A stretch of 64,000 nt of DNA, taken from Pseudoxanthomonas spadix. GTDB lineage: Bacteria; Pseudomonadota; Gammaproteobacteria; Xanthomonadales; Xanthomonadaceae. The number at the start of each line of letters is the position of its first letter. Positions within the stretch are counted from its first letter, which is position 1. Shown in pieces: positions 1 through 7,685 of this stretch. The position numbers were made by a program, and so were the translations under genes. The stretch covers positions 1 to 64,000 of the forward strand of contig NZ_RDQN01000009.1 of assembly GCF_003703395.1 (NCBI RefSeq), given 5' to 3'. The notes below the pieces were generated by a model that made no database searches, was not told the origin of the DNA, and worked only from the letters and a program-made list of their open reading frames with translations.

Positions 1-1
1 G

Positions 2-127
2 TACCTCGCGCATCACAACACCAAACCCAAGCCGTTCATCTGGACCAGAAGCGCCCGCGACATCCTGCAGAAGGTGATCCGCGCCAATCAGCGCTTAAGT
101 TCCAAACAGAATGGAACACTACACTAG
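2..127 (+). mobile_element. IS630-family transposase, C-terminal end (partial)
   Basis: An open frame enters from the left edge of the window and stops at TAG 125-127. It encodes about 41 residues that begin YLAHHNTKPKPFIWT. The pattern HHN-x-KPKPF-x-W is the extreme C-terminus of IS630-family transposases, just beyond the last catalytic acidic residue. Only this tail is visible, so whether the element is intact cannot be judged. The frame ends in CTAG. IS630 elements favour CTAG targets and duplicate TA, so the element boundary probably lies here. The stop codon overlaps that of the convergent cytochrome b561 gene. Confidence 0.7.
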
Positions 128-672
128 GGCCTGGCACCGGTCTTGCCGCTGCGCGCCATGCTGGAGAACACCCCGTCGCGCCGCACCCAGGCATGGAACA
201 GGGCCGCGCCCAGGTGGCCCAGCACCATGGCGAACAGGACGTAGGCCAGCACCGTGTGCGCAGGCCGCAGCAGCGCATACAGGTCCGGGCTGTGCGGGGC
301 GATTGCCGGCAGGTGCACCCCGCCGAACAACACGACCGGGTAGCCGCCGGCCGAGAGCATCGACCAGCCGATCAGCGGCATGGCCAACATCAACCCATAC
401 AACAGCCAGTGCGAGGCGTGGGCGGCCCGCTTCTGGATCGCCGGCAGGTCCGCGGGCAAGGGCGGCGGCGGGCTGCGCAGGCGGTTGACCAGGCGCACGA
501 TCGCCAGCAACAGGATCGCGAGACCGAGCGGGCGATGCAGGTCCAGCAGGGTCGGGCGCCAGGCCAGCGATACCACCATGCCGGCGCCGATGAACAGCAT
601 CGCCAGGATCATCGCGGCCATCAGCCAGTGCAGCATGCGCGCCAGTGCGTCGAAGTGTCCGTGGCGGTTCAT
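124..672 (-). CDS. Cytochrome b561 family protein
   Basis: This 182-residue inner-membrane protein has four predicted membrane helices, the usual layout of bacterial di-haem cytochrome b561. Candidate haem-ligand histidines are visible in LHW (about residue 15), DLHRP (about 46), PAHTV (about 138) and LGHLGAALFH (about 151-160). The family passes electrons between quinol and periplasmic partners. Its ATG overlaps the stop of the upstream catalase-like gene (ATGA at 669-672), so the two are probably translationally coupled, and the cytochrome may supply electrons to that peroxidase (inference). The stop codon lies at the IS630 junction, so the last few residues may have been altered by the insertion. 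Confidence 0.88.
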   Translation of the reverse strand: MNRHGHFDALARMLHWLMAAMILAMLFIGAGMVVSLAWRPTLLDLHRPLGLAILLLAIVRLVNRLRSPPPPLPADLPAIQKRAAHASHWLLYGLMLAMPLIGWSMLSAGGYPVVLFGGVHLPAIAPHSPDLYALLRPAHTVLAYVLFAMVLGHLGAALFHAWVRRDGVFSSMARSGKTGARP

Positions 673-1763
673 CTGGTCTCTCCCTTGGCGCCGGTCGCCG
701 CGGGCGCCTGACCGGTACCGATCTCGTGCATGCGCCGGTTGAACGACACCGAGTACACCGCCGCGCGCGCGGCCAGGATCGGGTCCTTGGATGGCGCCAT
801 GCCGTCGGGCAGCACGGTCGGGTCATAGTTGATGTCGCGGCAGGCGCCGCTGTCCTGCGGCGTGGTGCCGGTGAAGGTCACGGTGCCGGCCACCACCTGG
901 GTGCGGTCGGCGGGCCAGGGCTGCGAGGGATCATCGATGGGGTCGCCCTCCCTGGCTTGGGTCACGACCAGGTCCCACTTCACCGGACCCCTGGCCAGGC
1001 GCGTGTTGAATTCCTCGCTGAGAAAATCGGCATCGGCCTGCGCGCGCTGCCCGGCGCTGAGCTCCTCGAATGGCGCCTGCGGCCGCAGCGACCAGCGCAC
1101 CGCATGGCGTTCACCAGCGGCGTTGGTAAACCAGAAACTGTTGACGCCGTTGAACCGGGTGTTGGCCCAGCTGTTGGACCACGGCGCCGACTTGGCCCAG
1201 GCCATGAACTTCTTCGCTTCCGGATACTGGTCCAGGAACGCGGCCATCCTGGCCGGGTCGGGCTTGCCGGTGGCCGGGTCCGGCGCCGAGGCGAGGTTCT
1301 GCGCCTGGAAGCCTTCCGGCGTGGCCACCACGAAGAACGGAAAGCTGTTCATGGCGGTGCGCCATTGCTGGCCGTCGTCGGTCTTGAGCAGCAGGGCGAC
1401 GCTGCGCACGCGCGCCTTGGCGTCGGCGCCGTGCGGGTCGCCGCCGCCGATCGACAGCCGCCCCAGGATCGGCGTGTTTGCCTGGGTGAACACGCGCGCC
1501 CTGGACAGCTGCGGCGCCTGCGCGCTGGGGGTAAAGCTGCCGGCGACACACACGCCCTTGGCGTGGGCCCGGCGGAAGCCGGGGTGCGGCTTGCCGGCTT
1601 CGATGGTGTTGGTCATCTGCTGCGCCGTGAGCCGCGCGCCGAACCCGCCGCCAACCCAGGCAAAGGCGCCGGCCAGGGCGGCCAGAAGCGCGACGATGCC
1701 CAACAGGGCCGGCACCGGGCTGGGTTTGCCCGGCGCTCGGGATGAGGAAGATGGCTGGGACAT
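669..1763 (-). CDS. Catalase family peroxidase (SrpA-like), membrane-anchored
   Basis: This 364-residue protein has one N-terminal hydrophobic segment (about residues 18-40) after a Ser/Pro-rich leader, so it is anchored or exported to the periplasm. HAKG near residue 68 matches the distal-histidine motif of haem catalases. A C-terminal Arg-x3-Tyr stretch (RAAVYSVSF) fits the proximal haem tyrosine region. It is shorter than classical catalases, as in the SrpA/YgaA-like subfamily, which generally shows organic-peroxidase activity. The ATG at 1763 is chosen because it precedes the membrane anchor and follows an ECF-type promoter by about 30 bases. It is coupled to cytochrome b561 downstream and divergent from an ECF sigma factor, which points to a peroxide-stress module. 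Confidence 0.88.
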   Translation of the reverse strand: MSQPSSSSRAPGKPSPVPALLGIVALLAALAGAFAWVGGGFGARLTAQQMTNTIEAGKPHPGFRRAHAKGVCVAGSFTPSAQAPQLSRARVFTQANTPILGRLSIGGGDPHGADAKARVRSVALLLKTDDGQQWRTAMNSFPFFVVATPEGFQAQNLASAPDPATGKPDPARMAAFLDQYPEAKKFMAWAKSAPWSNSWANTRFNGVNSFWFTNAAGERHAVRWSLRPQAPFEELSAGQRAQADADFLSEEFNTRLARGPVKWDLVVTQAREGDPIDDPSQPWPADRTQVVAGTVTFTGTTPQDSGACRDINYDPTVLPDGMAPSKDPILAARAAVYSVSFNRRMHEIGTGQAPAATGAKGETR

Positions 1764-1794
1764 GGGGTTTGCTGGCGCTGGGAGTCGAAGGTGG

Positions 1795-1819
1795 GACGCG
1801 GCGGGCGTGGAGTTATTCC
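1795..1819 (-). promoter_or_regulatory. Candidate ECF-sigma promoter of the catalase-cytochrome b561 genes
   Basis: Read on the minus strand, GGAATAA (1819-1813) is followed after exactly 14 bases by CGTC (1798-1795). The same arrangement occurs in front of the divergent sigma factor gene. The spacing places a start site about 25 bases before the catalase ATG. Inference from motif symmetry only. Confidence 0.6.
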
Positions 1820-1875
1820 ATCTGCCTGTGGCGGCCAAGCTGCGGCCGCGGCGGTGATGGCCTCGTCAGACCCAG

Positions 1876-1900
1876 GGAATACCCTGTCGCCTCGCCCGTC
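1876..1900 (+). promoter_or_regulatory. Candidate autoregulatory ECF-sigma promoter
   Basis: GGAATAC (1876-1882), 14 bases, then CGTC (1897-1900), about 30 bases before the sigma factor ATG at 1931. It mirrors the motif driving the catalase-like gene in the opposite direction, which suggests autoregulation by the encoded sigma factor. Confidence 0.6.
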
Positions 1901-1930
1901 CCACCCACAGACCCGTCCGGCATCGCGCCC

Positions 1931-2461
1931 ATGACCGCTCCCGCCACCGACCTGGATGACGCCACGCTGCACGCGCTGATCCCGCGCCTGCGCCGGTTCG
2001 CCCGTTCGCTGGTGCACGAGCCGGCGGCGGCCGACGATCTGGTCCAGGCCACGCTGGAGCGCGCGCTCGTCCATGGCCGCAGCCGGCACACGCCCGCGGC
2101 GCTGCAGGGCTGGCTGTTCTCGGTCCTGTACCGGCAGTTTGTCGACGAACACCGCCGCGCCCTGCGCTGGCGCCGGCTGGCGCAGCTGTTCGGCCAGGCC
2201 GAGCCCGAGCATGCGCCGTCGGCCGAGCGCGTCACCGCCAGCCGCGCCACCCTGGCCGCCTTCGACACGCTGCCGGCCGAGCAGCGCGCCTTGCTGCTGC
2301 TGGTCAGCGTCGAGGGCTTCAGCTACCGCCAGGTGGCCGACACCCTGGGCGTACCGATCGGCACGGTGATGTCGCGCCTGGCCCGTGCCCGCCAGGCCCT
2401 GCGCGTGGCCAGCGATGCCGCGCCCGGCCCGACCCGGCCGGTGCTGAAGGTGCTGCGATGA
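1931..2461 (+). CDS. ECF RNA polymerase sigma factor
   Basis: This 176-residue sigma-70-family protein has only regions 2 and 4. Region 2 is visible around residues 15-70 (RRFARSLVHEP, DDLVQATLERAL, LQGWLFSVLY). Region 4 lies at about 110-155, with LPAEQRALLLLVSVEGFSY followed by the helix-turn-helix YRQVADTLGVPIGTVMSRL. The frame is open upstream to 1742, but that extension is Trp/Gly/Cys-rich and non-homologous, so the ATG at 1931 is used. It overlaps the downstream anti-sigma gene by ATGA and is divergent from the catalase-like gene, whose promoter carries the same motif as its own. It probably responds to an oxidative or envelope signal released through the anti-sigma partner. Confidence 0.92.
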   Translation: MTAPATDLDDATLHALIPRLRRFARSLVHEPAAADDLVQATLERALVHGRSRHTPAALQGWLFSVLYRQFVDEHRRALRWRRLAQLFGQAEPEHAPSAERVTASRATLAAFDTLPAEQRALLLLVSVEGFSYRQVADTLGVPIGTVMSRLARARQALRVASDAAPGPTRPVLKVLR

Positions 2462-3204
2462 TCCGCCTGGCGCCGAGCGAGGCGGACCTGCACGCCTATG
2501 TCGACGGCCAGCTGGAGGCCCCGGCGCGCGCCGAGATCGAGCGCTGGCTGGCTGCGCACCCGGAGCGCGCGGCCGTGGTCGCCGACTGGAAACGCGATGC
2601 CAAACGCCTGCGCGTGAGCCAGGCCCTGCCCGAGCAATGGCCGGCCAATCCGAACCTGGAGCCGGCCCACCTGCGCCGCCGCGTGCGCGCCCGCGGTCGT
2701 GCGCGGCTGGGGGTGGCCGCCGCGCTGCTGCTGTCGCTCGGGCTGGGGACCGTGACGGGCTGGCAGGCCAGGCAGCTGCAGGTGGCCTCGGCGCGGCTGC
2801 CGATGGCCGATGCGGTCTGGGCCTATCGGCTGTTCGCCGTGTCCGACCGCCCCGATACGCTTGATGCGGCCGCTCGCGCGCAGCTGCAGGACTGGCTGGG
2901 CCAGCACTTCGGCGCGCTGGGCGCCATGCCCGATCTGCACGCGCAGGGCTTGCACCTGGTCGGGGGACAACGCCTGTCCACCGAACAGGGCGCGGCGGCG
3001 ATGCTGGTCTATGCCGATGCCAGCGGTGCGCGGATCGGCGTGTACCTGCGCCCGGGCGGCCGCTTCGGCCAGCCGGGCCAGCGCCGCGACGGCGAGCTGC
3101 TGGCCCAGTACTGGTCGCGCGGCAACACCAGCTTCGCGGTGGTCAGCCCGTTCGAGGATGCACGCGCGCGCAACGTGGCGGCGGTGCTCGCGCCAGGCGG
3201 CTGA
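2458..3204 (+). CDS. Transmembrane anti-sigma factor
   Basis: This 248-residue protein has a cytoplasmic N-terminal anti-sigma domain (LHAYVDGQLEAPARAEIERW near residues 11-30), one membrane helix at about 82-102 (LGVAAALLLSLGLGTVTGW) and a periplasmic C-terminal domain of about 140 residues. The usual HxxxCxxC zinc motif of ZAS anti-sigma factors is absent, so it is a zinc-independent type. The start overlaps the sigma factor stop (ATGA 2458-2461), giving the tight coupling expected of a sigma/anti-sigma pair. The specific signal is not apparent. Confidence 0.85.
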   Translation: MIRLAPSEADLHAYVDGQLEAPARAEIERWLAAHPERAAVVADWKRDAKRLRVSQALPEQWPANPNLEPAHLRRRVRARGRARLGVAAALLLSLGLGTVTGWQARQLQVASARLPMADAVWAYRLFAVSDRPDTLDAAARAQLQDWLGQHFGALGAMPDLHAQGLHLVGGQRLSTEQGAAAMLVYADASGARIGVYLRPGGRFGQPGQRRDGELLAQYWSRGNTSFAVVSPFEDARARNVAAVLAPGG

Positions 3205-3215
3205 AGGCGCTTCGA

Positions 3216-4193
3216 TCAAGCCGGTTGCACGGCGTTGATCTCCACCGTCACGTGGACCAGTTCCTCATGGATGGCCAGCGCCGCGCGCACGTCCTGCGGC
3301 GACAGCGGCCGGGTGGTGACCAGGCCGAGGATGGCCGCGTACTGGCCCCGTCCCACGCGCCAGACGTGCAGGTCGCTGATCGCGGTGGGCTGCGGCAGTT
3401 CGGCGATCACCTCGCGCACTTCCTCTACCACCGGCGCGTCCATCTCCGCATCCAGCAACACCCGGCCGGTGCTGCGCAGCAGGCCGATTGCCCACACCGT
3501 CACCAGTACCGCGCCGGCGATGCCCATGACCGGGTCCAGCCAGGACGCACCGAAGAACCGGCCGGCGAGCAGGGCGACGATCGCCAGCACCGAGGTCGCC
3601 GCATCGGCCAGCACGTGGACATAGGCCGCGCGCAGGTTGAGGTCGGCATGGGGGGCATGGTGATCCTCGCCGGGGTGCCCATGTGCGTGGTGGCCGTGGT
3701 CATGACCATGGTCGTGCCCGTGATGGTGGTGGCTGTGGTCGTCCTTCAGCCACCAGGCGCAGACCAGGTTCACCGCCAGCCCGAGCACGCCCAGCACGAT
3801 GGCCTGGTCGTAGTGGATCGGCAGCGGATTGACCAGCCGCTGCAGCGACTGCACCGCCATCAGCAGCGCCACGCACAGCAGCAGCACCGCGCTGGTGTAG
3901 CCGCCCAGGATCTCGATCTTCCAGGTGCCAAAGGCAAAGCGCCGGTCGCGCGCGAACCGGCGCGCGCTGGCATAGGCCAGCAACGACAGGCCCAGCGCCA
4001 GCACGTGCGAGCTCATGTGCCAGCCATCGGCCAGCAGCGCCATCGAGTTGAAGATCCAGCCGCCGGCAATCTCGGCCAGCATCATCGCGGCGGTCAGGAC
4101 CACGGCCCGGCGCGTGTTGCGTTCGCCAGCGGTATTGCCGGTGACGTAGCTGTGGTCGTGACGATGCGCGTGCAGCGCCGGGTCCAGGGACAT
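3216..4193 (-). CDS. dmeF: Cation diffusion facilitator, DmeF type
   Basis: This 325-residue inner-membrane metal/proton antiporter has about six predicted helices. Metal-site residues appear as HxxxD in helix 2 (LADGWHMSSH) and helix 5 (HVLADAATS). A long His-rich cytoplasmic loop lies between helices 4 and 5 (about residues 145-175, repeated HGHDHGHDHGHH), and a cytoplasmic C-terminal domain contains DLHVWRVGRGQYA. The open frame extends 100 codons further upstream, but that part overlaps the divergent regulator, so the ATG at 4193 is chosen. The divergent RcnR/CsoR-family gene and shared operator indicate the DmeRF pair, which in other bacteria exports cobalt and nickel; zinc or iron remain possible. 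Confidence 0.85.
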   Translation of the reverse strand: MSLDPALHAHRHDHSYVTGNTAGERNTRRAVVLTAAMMLAEIAGGWIFNSMALLADGWHMSSHVLALGLSLLAYASARRFARDRRFAFGTWKIEILGGYTSAVLLLCVALLMAVQSLQRLVNPLPIHYDQAIVLGVLGLAVNLVCAWWLKDDHSHHHHGHDHGHDHGHHAHGHPGEDHHAPHADLNLRAAYVHVLADAATSVLAIVALLAGRFFGASWLDPVMGIAGAVLVTVWAIGLLRSTGRVLLDAEMDAPVVEEVREVIAELPQPTAISDLHVWRVGRGQYAAILGLVTTRPLSPQDVRAALAIHEELVHVTVEINAVQPA

Positions 4194-4210
4194 GCGGAAA
4201 ACCTGGTGTA

Positions 4211-4231
4211 GGATACCCCCCCATGGTATCC
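4211..4231. promoter_or_regulatory. RcnR/DmeR-type operator
   Basis: A perfect 7-bp inverted repeat, GGATACC (4211-4217) and GGTATCC (4225-4231), surrounds a run of seven C (4216-4222). Alternating A/T bases flanking a G/C tract is the known operator layout of RcnR, FrmR and DmeR repressors. It lies midway between the divergent dmeF (ATG at 4193) and dmeR (ATG at 4246), so one site could control both. Confidence 0.75.
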
Positions 4232-4245
4232 GAGATTGGTCCCGC

Positions 4246-4518
4246 ATGACCCACCTGATCCACGACGTGGCCAGGCTCACCCCGCGCATCCGGCGCCTCA
4301 AGGGCCAGGTCGCCGCGCTGGAAAAGGCGCTGGCCGGCCAGCCCGAGTGCATCGCCGTGCTCACCCAGATCGCGGCCATCCGCGGCGCGGCGCAGGGCCT
4401 GCTGCTGGAAGTGCTGGAAGGCCACATGCAAGCGCACGTGGCCGGCGAGAAGAACCCCGCCAGGCGCAGCGCCGAGGTCGCCGCGATCCACAAGGTGCTG
4501 CGTTCCTACCTCAAGTAG
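4246..4518 (+). CDS. dmeR: Metal-sensing transcriptional repressor, RcnR/DmeR type
   Basis: This 90-residue all-helical CsoR/RcnR-family repressor begins with MTHLIHD and carries RIRRLKGQVAALEKAL, the conserved first helix that touches DNA. Metal ligands of the family are visible: an N-terminal His (position 3), Cys at about 33 (PECIAV) and His at about 60 and 64 (EGHMQAH). When metal binds, repressors of this family release DNA. The ATG at 4246 is used rather than an in-frame ATG 18 codons upstream, because the operator overlaps that extension. It is divergent from dmeF across the C-tract operator. Confidence 0.85.
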   Translation: MTHLIHDVARLTPRIRRLKGQVAALEKALAGQPECIAVLTQIAAIRGAAQGLLLEVLEGHMQAHVAGEKNPARRSAEVAAIHKVLRSYLK

Positions 4519-4597
4519 CGCGCAGCTCGCGCCGCGTTGCCGCCATCGCCACCTGCGCACGGGCATGCTGTGGGTCTGTCTCCCTCAAGGCGTCGAC

Positions 4598-5221
4598 ATG
4601 GGCAACCTGCATTTCTACCGTCCCGGCCAAGGCCACGGCCTGGCCCACGATCCGTTCAAGGCGATCCTCGCCCCGCGCCCGATCGGCTGGATCGGCTCGG
4701 TCTCGGCCGACGGCGTGCGCAACCTGGCGCCCTACAGCTTCTTTGGCGCCTTCTGCGACACGCCGCCGATCATCGGTTTCAGCAGCTCGGGCTGGAAGGA
4801 CAGCGTGCGCAACGTGCAGGCCCGCGGCGTGTTCACCTGGAACCTGGCCAGCCGCGCGCAGGCCGAGGCGATGAACCTGAGCTCGGCGCCGTTTGCGCCG
4901 GAGGTCGACGAGTTCGAACGCGCCGGCCTGGTCGCGCTGCCCGGCAAGGTGGTCGATGCGCCGTTCGTCGAAGGCGCGCCGGCCGCCTTCGAATGCAGGT
5001 TGACCCAGCTGCTCCAGCTCACCGACGCCGATGGCCACGCACTGGAACAGTGGCTGGTGCTGGGCGAGGTGGTGGGCGTGCACATCGACCGTCGCTGGCT
5101 GGTCGATGGCGTCTACGACACCGCCGCGGCCGGGCCGATCCTGCGCGCCGGCGGCCTTGACCGCTACGCGCAGATCACGCCCGAGGCGATGTTCGAGATG
5201 GCGCGGCCCACAGGCGTGTAG
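4598..5221 (+). CDS. Flavin reductase-like (FMN-binding split barrel) protein
   Basis: This protein of about 207 residues matches the flavin reductase-like/DIM6-NTAB family: ILAPRPIGWIGSVS and NLAPYSFFGAFCDTPP near the N-terminus form the FMN-binding strand and loop, and a conserved Asn-Leu stretch (FTWNLAS) follows. Members bind FMN and act as flavin reductases or flavoprotein oxygenases; the partner cannot be predicted. An in-frame ATG at 4565 would add 11 residues; the ATG at 4598 (MGNLHFYRPG) is preferred because homologues begin near HFYxPG. There is no operon partner: dmeR lies upstream on the same strand and a convergent GH3 gene downstream. Confidence 0.82.
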   Translation: MGNLHFYRPGQGHGLAHDPFKAILAPRPIGWIGSVSADGVRNLAPYSFFGAFCDTPPIIGFSSSGWKDSVRNVQARGVFTWNLASRAQAEAMNLSSAPFAPEVDEFERAGLVALPGKVVDAPFVEGAPAAFECRLTQLLQLTDADGHALEQWLVLGEVVGVHIDRRWLVDGVYDTAAAGPILRAGGLDRYAQITPEAMFEMARPTGV

Positions 5222-5344
5222 CGCGCCGGTGGCGCAGCCTGTGCAGCCCCTTGCGATGCGCAGGCACCGCCGTGCCCTGGTCCGGACCGACCTGCAGGCC
5301 GCCCGCATCGATGCCTTCGGTGCCGCCGTGGCTCGCGCGTGGCG

Positions 5345-7531
5345 TCAGCCCTTGGGCGGGCACAGCTCGAACTGCACCGGGGTGCCGTTCGCCGACGAGT
5401 CGGTGATCCACACATCGAACAGGCCCGGCTCGGCCCGGCACACCAGGTCCATGCCGGTGAAGGCCAGCAGGCTGCGGTCCAGCTGGAAGCTGACCTGGGC
5501 CGATTCGCCGGGCCGCAGCGCGATCTTGTTGAAGCCCTTCAGCTCGCGCACCGGGCGCACCCGGCTGGCCACCCGGTCGTGCACGTACAGCTGCACCACG
5601 GTTTCGCCGGCGACCTCACCGGTATTGGTCACGGTCGTGGTCGCGGTCAACGTCTGGTCCCAGCCCAGCTGGGTGGTCGACAGCTGCGCCGGGCCGTACT
5701 CGAAGGTGGTGTAGGAGAGTCCGTGGCCGAACGGATACAGCGCATCGGCCGTGACCTCGCGCCAGCGCGACTTGAACTCGCGCATGTGCGGCAGCTCGGG
5801 GCGGCCGGTCCGCGAGCGGTTGTAGAACAGCGGCTGCTGGCCCGAATCCTGCGGGAAACTCACCGGCAGGCAGCCGGCCGGGTTGTAGTCGCCGAACAGC
5901 ACGTCGGCCACGCCGTGCCCGGTCTGGCTGCCCAGGTACCAGGTCACCACGATCGCTGCAGCCTTGCGCACCGCGCCGTGCAGGGCCAGTGCGCGACCAT
6001 TGCGCAGCAGTACCACCAGCGGCTTGCCGGTGGCGGCCAGGGCTTCGGCCAGGGCCTGGTGTGCGGGCGGGACCACGATCTGGGTCCGCGACTGCGCCTC
6101 GCCGCTGTAGGACTGCGGCTCGCCGATCGCCAGCACCACCACATCGCTGGCATGTGCGGCGGCCACGGCGGCCTCGATGCCACCGTCGATCGGCTCTTCC
6201 AGGCCGCAGCCGTCCTCGACGATCAGCTGCGCGTGCTCGCCCAGGGCGGCGCGCACGCCGGCTTCCAGGGTGACATAGCGCGTCCTGTCGCCGAACAGCG
6301 TCCAGCAGCCTTCGATATTTTTGGTGTCGCGCGCGAACGGGCCGACCAGCGCGATCTTCTGCCCGGTCTTCTTCAGCGGCAGCACCGCGCCCTGGTTCTT
6401 CAGCAGCACGATCGATCGGCGCGCCGCATCGCGCGCAAGCGCCTCATGCGCGGCCAGATGCGACTGGTCGGCTTCGCGCGCCGGATCCAGCGAGCGGTAT
6501 GGATTGTCGAACAGGCCGATCTGCTGCTTGACCCACAGCACCCGGCGCACGCTTTCATCCAGCTGGGCCAGGGTCACCTCGCCGCTTGCCACCAGCGAGG
6601 CCAGGTTGCGGTCGTAGAAGCCGCTCTGCATGCTCAGGTCCAGGCCGGCGGTGAACGCGCAGCGGGTGGCGTCGCGTTCGTCGGCCGCATAGCCGTGCGC
6701 GATCAGCTCCATGTCGGCGGTGTAGTCGGACACCACCAGCCCGGGGAACTGCCAGGCCCCGCGCAGCAGGTCGGTCATCAGCCAGCGGTTGGCACTGGCC
6801 GGCACCCCGTTGATGTCGTTGAAGGCGCTCATCACCGTGATCGCACCGGCGTCGAAGGCGGCCTTGAACGGCGGCAGGTGCACATCGCGCAGGGTCTGCT
6901 CGGAAATGTCGACCGTGTTGTATTCCAGGCCACCGGCGACCGCGCCGTAGGCGGCGAAATGCTTGGGCGTGGCCAGCAGGCAATCATCGGCAGTCAGCCC
7001 GGCCTGGCCCTGAAACCCCTGCACGCGTGCACGGGCGAAGGCGCAGCCCAGCAGCACGTCCTCGCCGGCACCTTCGGCACCGCGGCCCCAGCGCTGGTCA
7101 CGGGCCACGTCCACGGCCGGGGCGAAGGTCCAGTGGATGCCCGCGGCGGTGGCTTCGACCGCGGTGGCGCGCGCGGTGCGGCGGGCCAGCTCCGGCTCGA
7201 AGCTGGCGGCCTCGCCCAGCGGGATCGGGAACACCGTGCGCATGCCGTGGATCACATCGGCGCCCAGCAGCAGGGGAATGCCCAGGCGCGACTCTTCCAC
7301 CGCCAGGCGCTGCGCCTGGCGTCCCTCGGCCGCGCCCACCCCGTTGAACAGCGCACCGATCTTGCCGGCGCGGATGCCCGCACGCACCTCCGCCGCACCG
7401 CGGGCGTTGGCCTCCGGATTGACCTCCGGGGCGAACGGCCGCAGCGCGTCGGCAAAGATGCCCAGCTGGCCCACTTTCTCTTCCACCGTCATCTGCGCGA
7501 TGAGGGCCTCAATCCGTTCCGAGTTCGACAT
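5345..7531 (-). CDS. bglX: Glycoside hydrolase family 3 beta-glucosidase
   Basis: This 728-residue enzyme has the full GH3 plan: an N-terminal TIM-barrel (about residues 1-330), an alpha/beta sandwich (about 360-570) and a C-terminal fibronectin III-like domain (about 630-720). The nucleophile Asp lies in GLVVSDYTAD (about 270). ATPKHFAAYGA and SAFNDINGVPASANRW are GH3 signatures. No signal peptide is seen (MSNSERIEALIAQM), so it appears cytoplasmic, unlike many periplasmic BglX enzymes. It would cleave terminal beta-glucosides from imported oligosaccharides. A LacI/GalR-type operator sits 13 bases before the ATG. The symbol follows similarity to BglX; substrate specificity is uncertain. Confidence 0.88.
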   Translation of the reverse strand: MSNSERIEALIAQMTVEEKVGQLGIFADALRPFAPEVNPEANARGAAEVRAGIRAGKIGALFNGVGAAEGRQAQRLAVEESRLGIPLLLGADVIHGMRTVFPIPLGEAASFEPELARRTARATAVEATAAGIHWTFAPAVDVARDQRWGRGAEGAGEDVLLGCAFARARVQGFQGQAGLTADDCLLATPKHFAAYGAVAGGLEYNTVDISEQTLRDVHLPPFKAAFDAGAITVMSAFNDINGVPASANRWLMTDLLRGAWQFPGLVVSDYTADMELIAHGYAADERDATRCAFTAGLDLSMQSGFYDRNLASLVASGEVTLAQLDESVRRVLWVKQQIGLFDNPYRSLDPAREADQSHLAAHEALARDAARRSIVLLKNQGAVLPLKKTGQKIALVGPFARDTKNIEGCWTLFGDRTRYVTLEAGVRAALGEHAQLIVEDGCGLEEPIDGGIEAAVAAAHASDVVVLAIGEPQSYSGEAQSRTQIVVPPAHQALAEALAATGKPLVVLLRNGRALALHGAVRKAAAIVVTWYLGSQTGHGVADVLFGDYNPAGCLPVSFPQDSGQQPLFYNRSRTGRPELPHMREFKSRWREVTADALYPFGHGLSYTTFEYGPAQLSTTQLGWDQTLTATTTVTNTGEVAGETVVQLYVHDRVASRVRPVRELKGFNKIALRPGESAQVSFQLDRSLLAFTGMDLVCRAEPGLFDVWITDSSANGTPVQFELCPPKG

Positions 7532-7543
7532 CCGGTCCTGCCG

Positions 7544-7566
7544 TGAAAACGTTTACATGTATTCTA
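7544..7566 (-). promoter_or_regulatory. LacI/GalR-type operator and -10 element for the GH3 gene
   Basis: TGAAAACGTTTACA (7544-7557) differs at one position from the palindromic LacI/GalR consensus TGTAAACGTTTACA, with its centre at the CG of ACGT. On the minus strand it lies directly after a -10-like TAGAAT (7566-7561), so a bound repressor would cover the start site. No LacI-family gene is present in the window. Confidence 0.6.
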
Positions 7567-7685
7567 GGCCAAGCCCGAAGGATGCCAAGCCCGCGGGACG
7601 CCAAGCGGGCAAGGCTGCACCGCCCCGGGCGCCCTGTCGAGGCCTTGCTGCCAGCGCCGCCGCGGGCCTGCGCCCGGCCAGGCGA

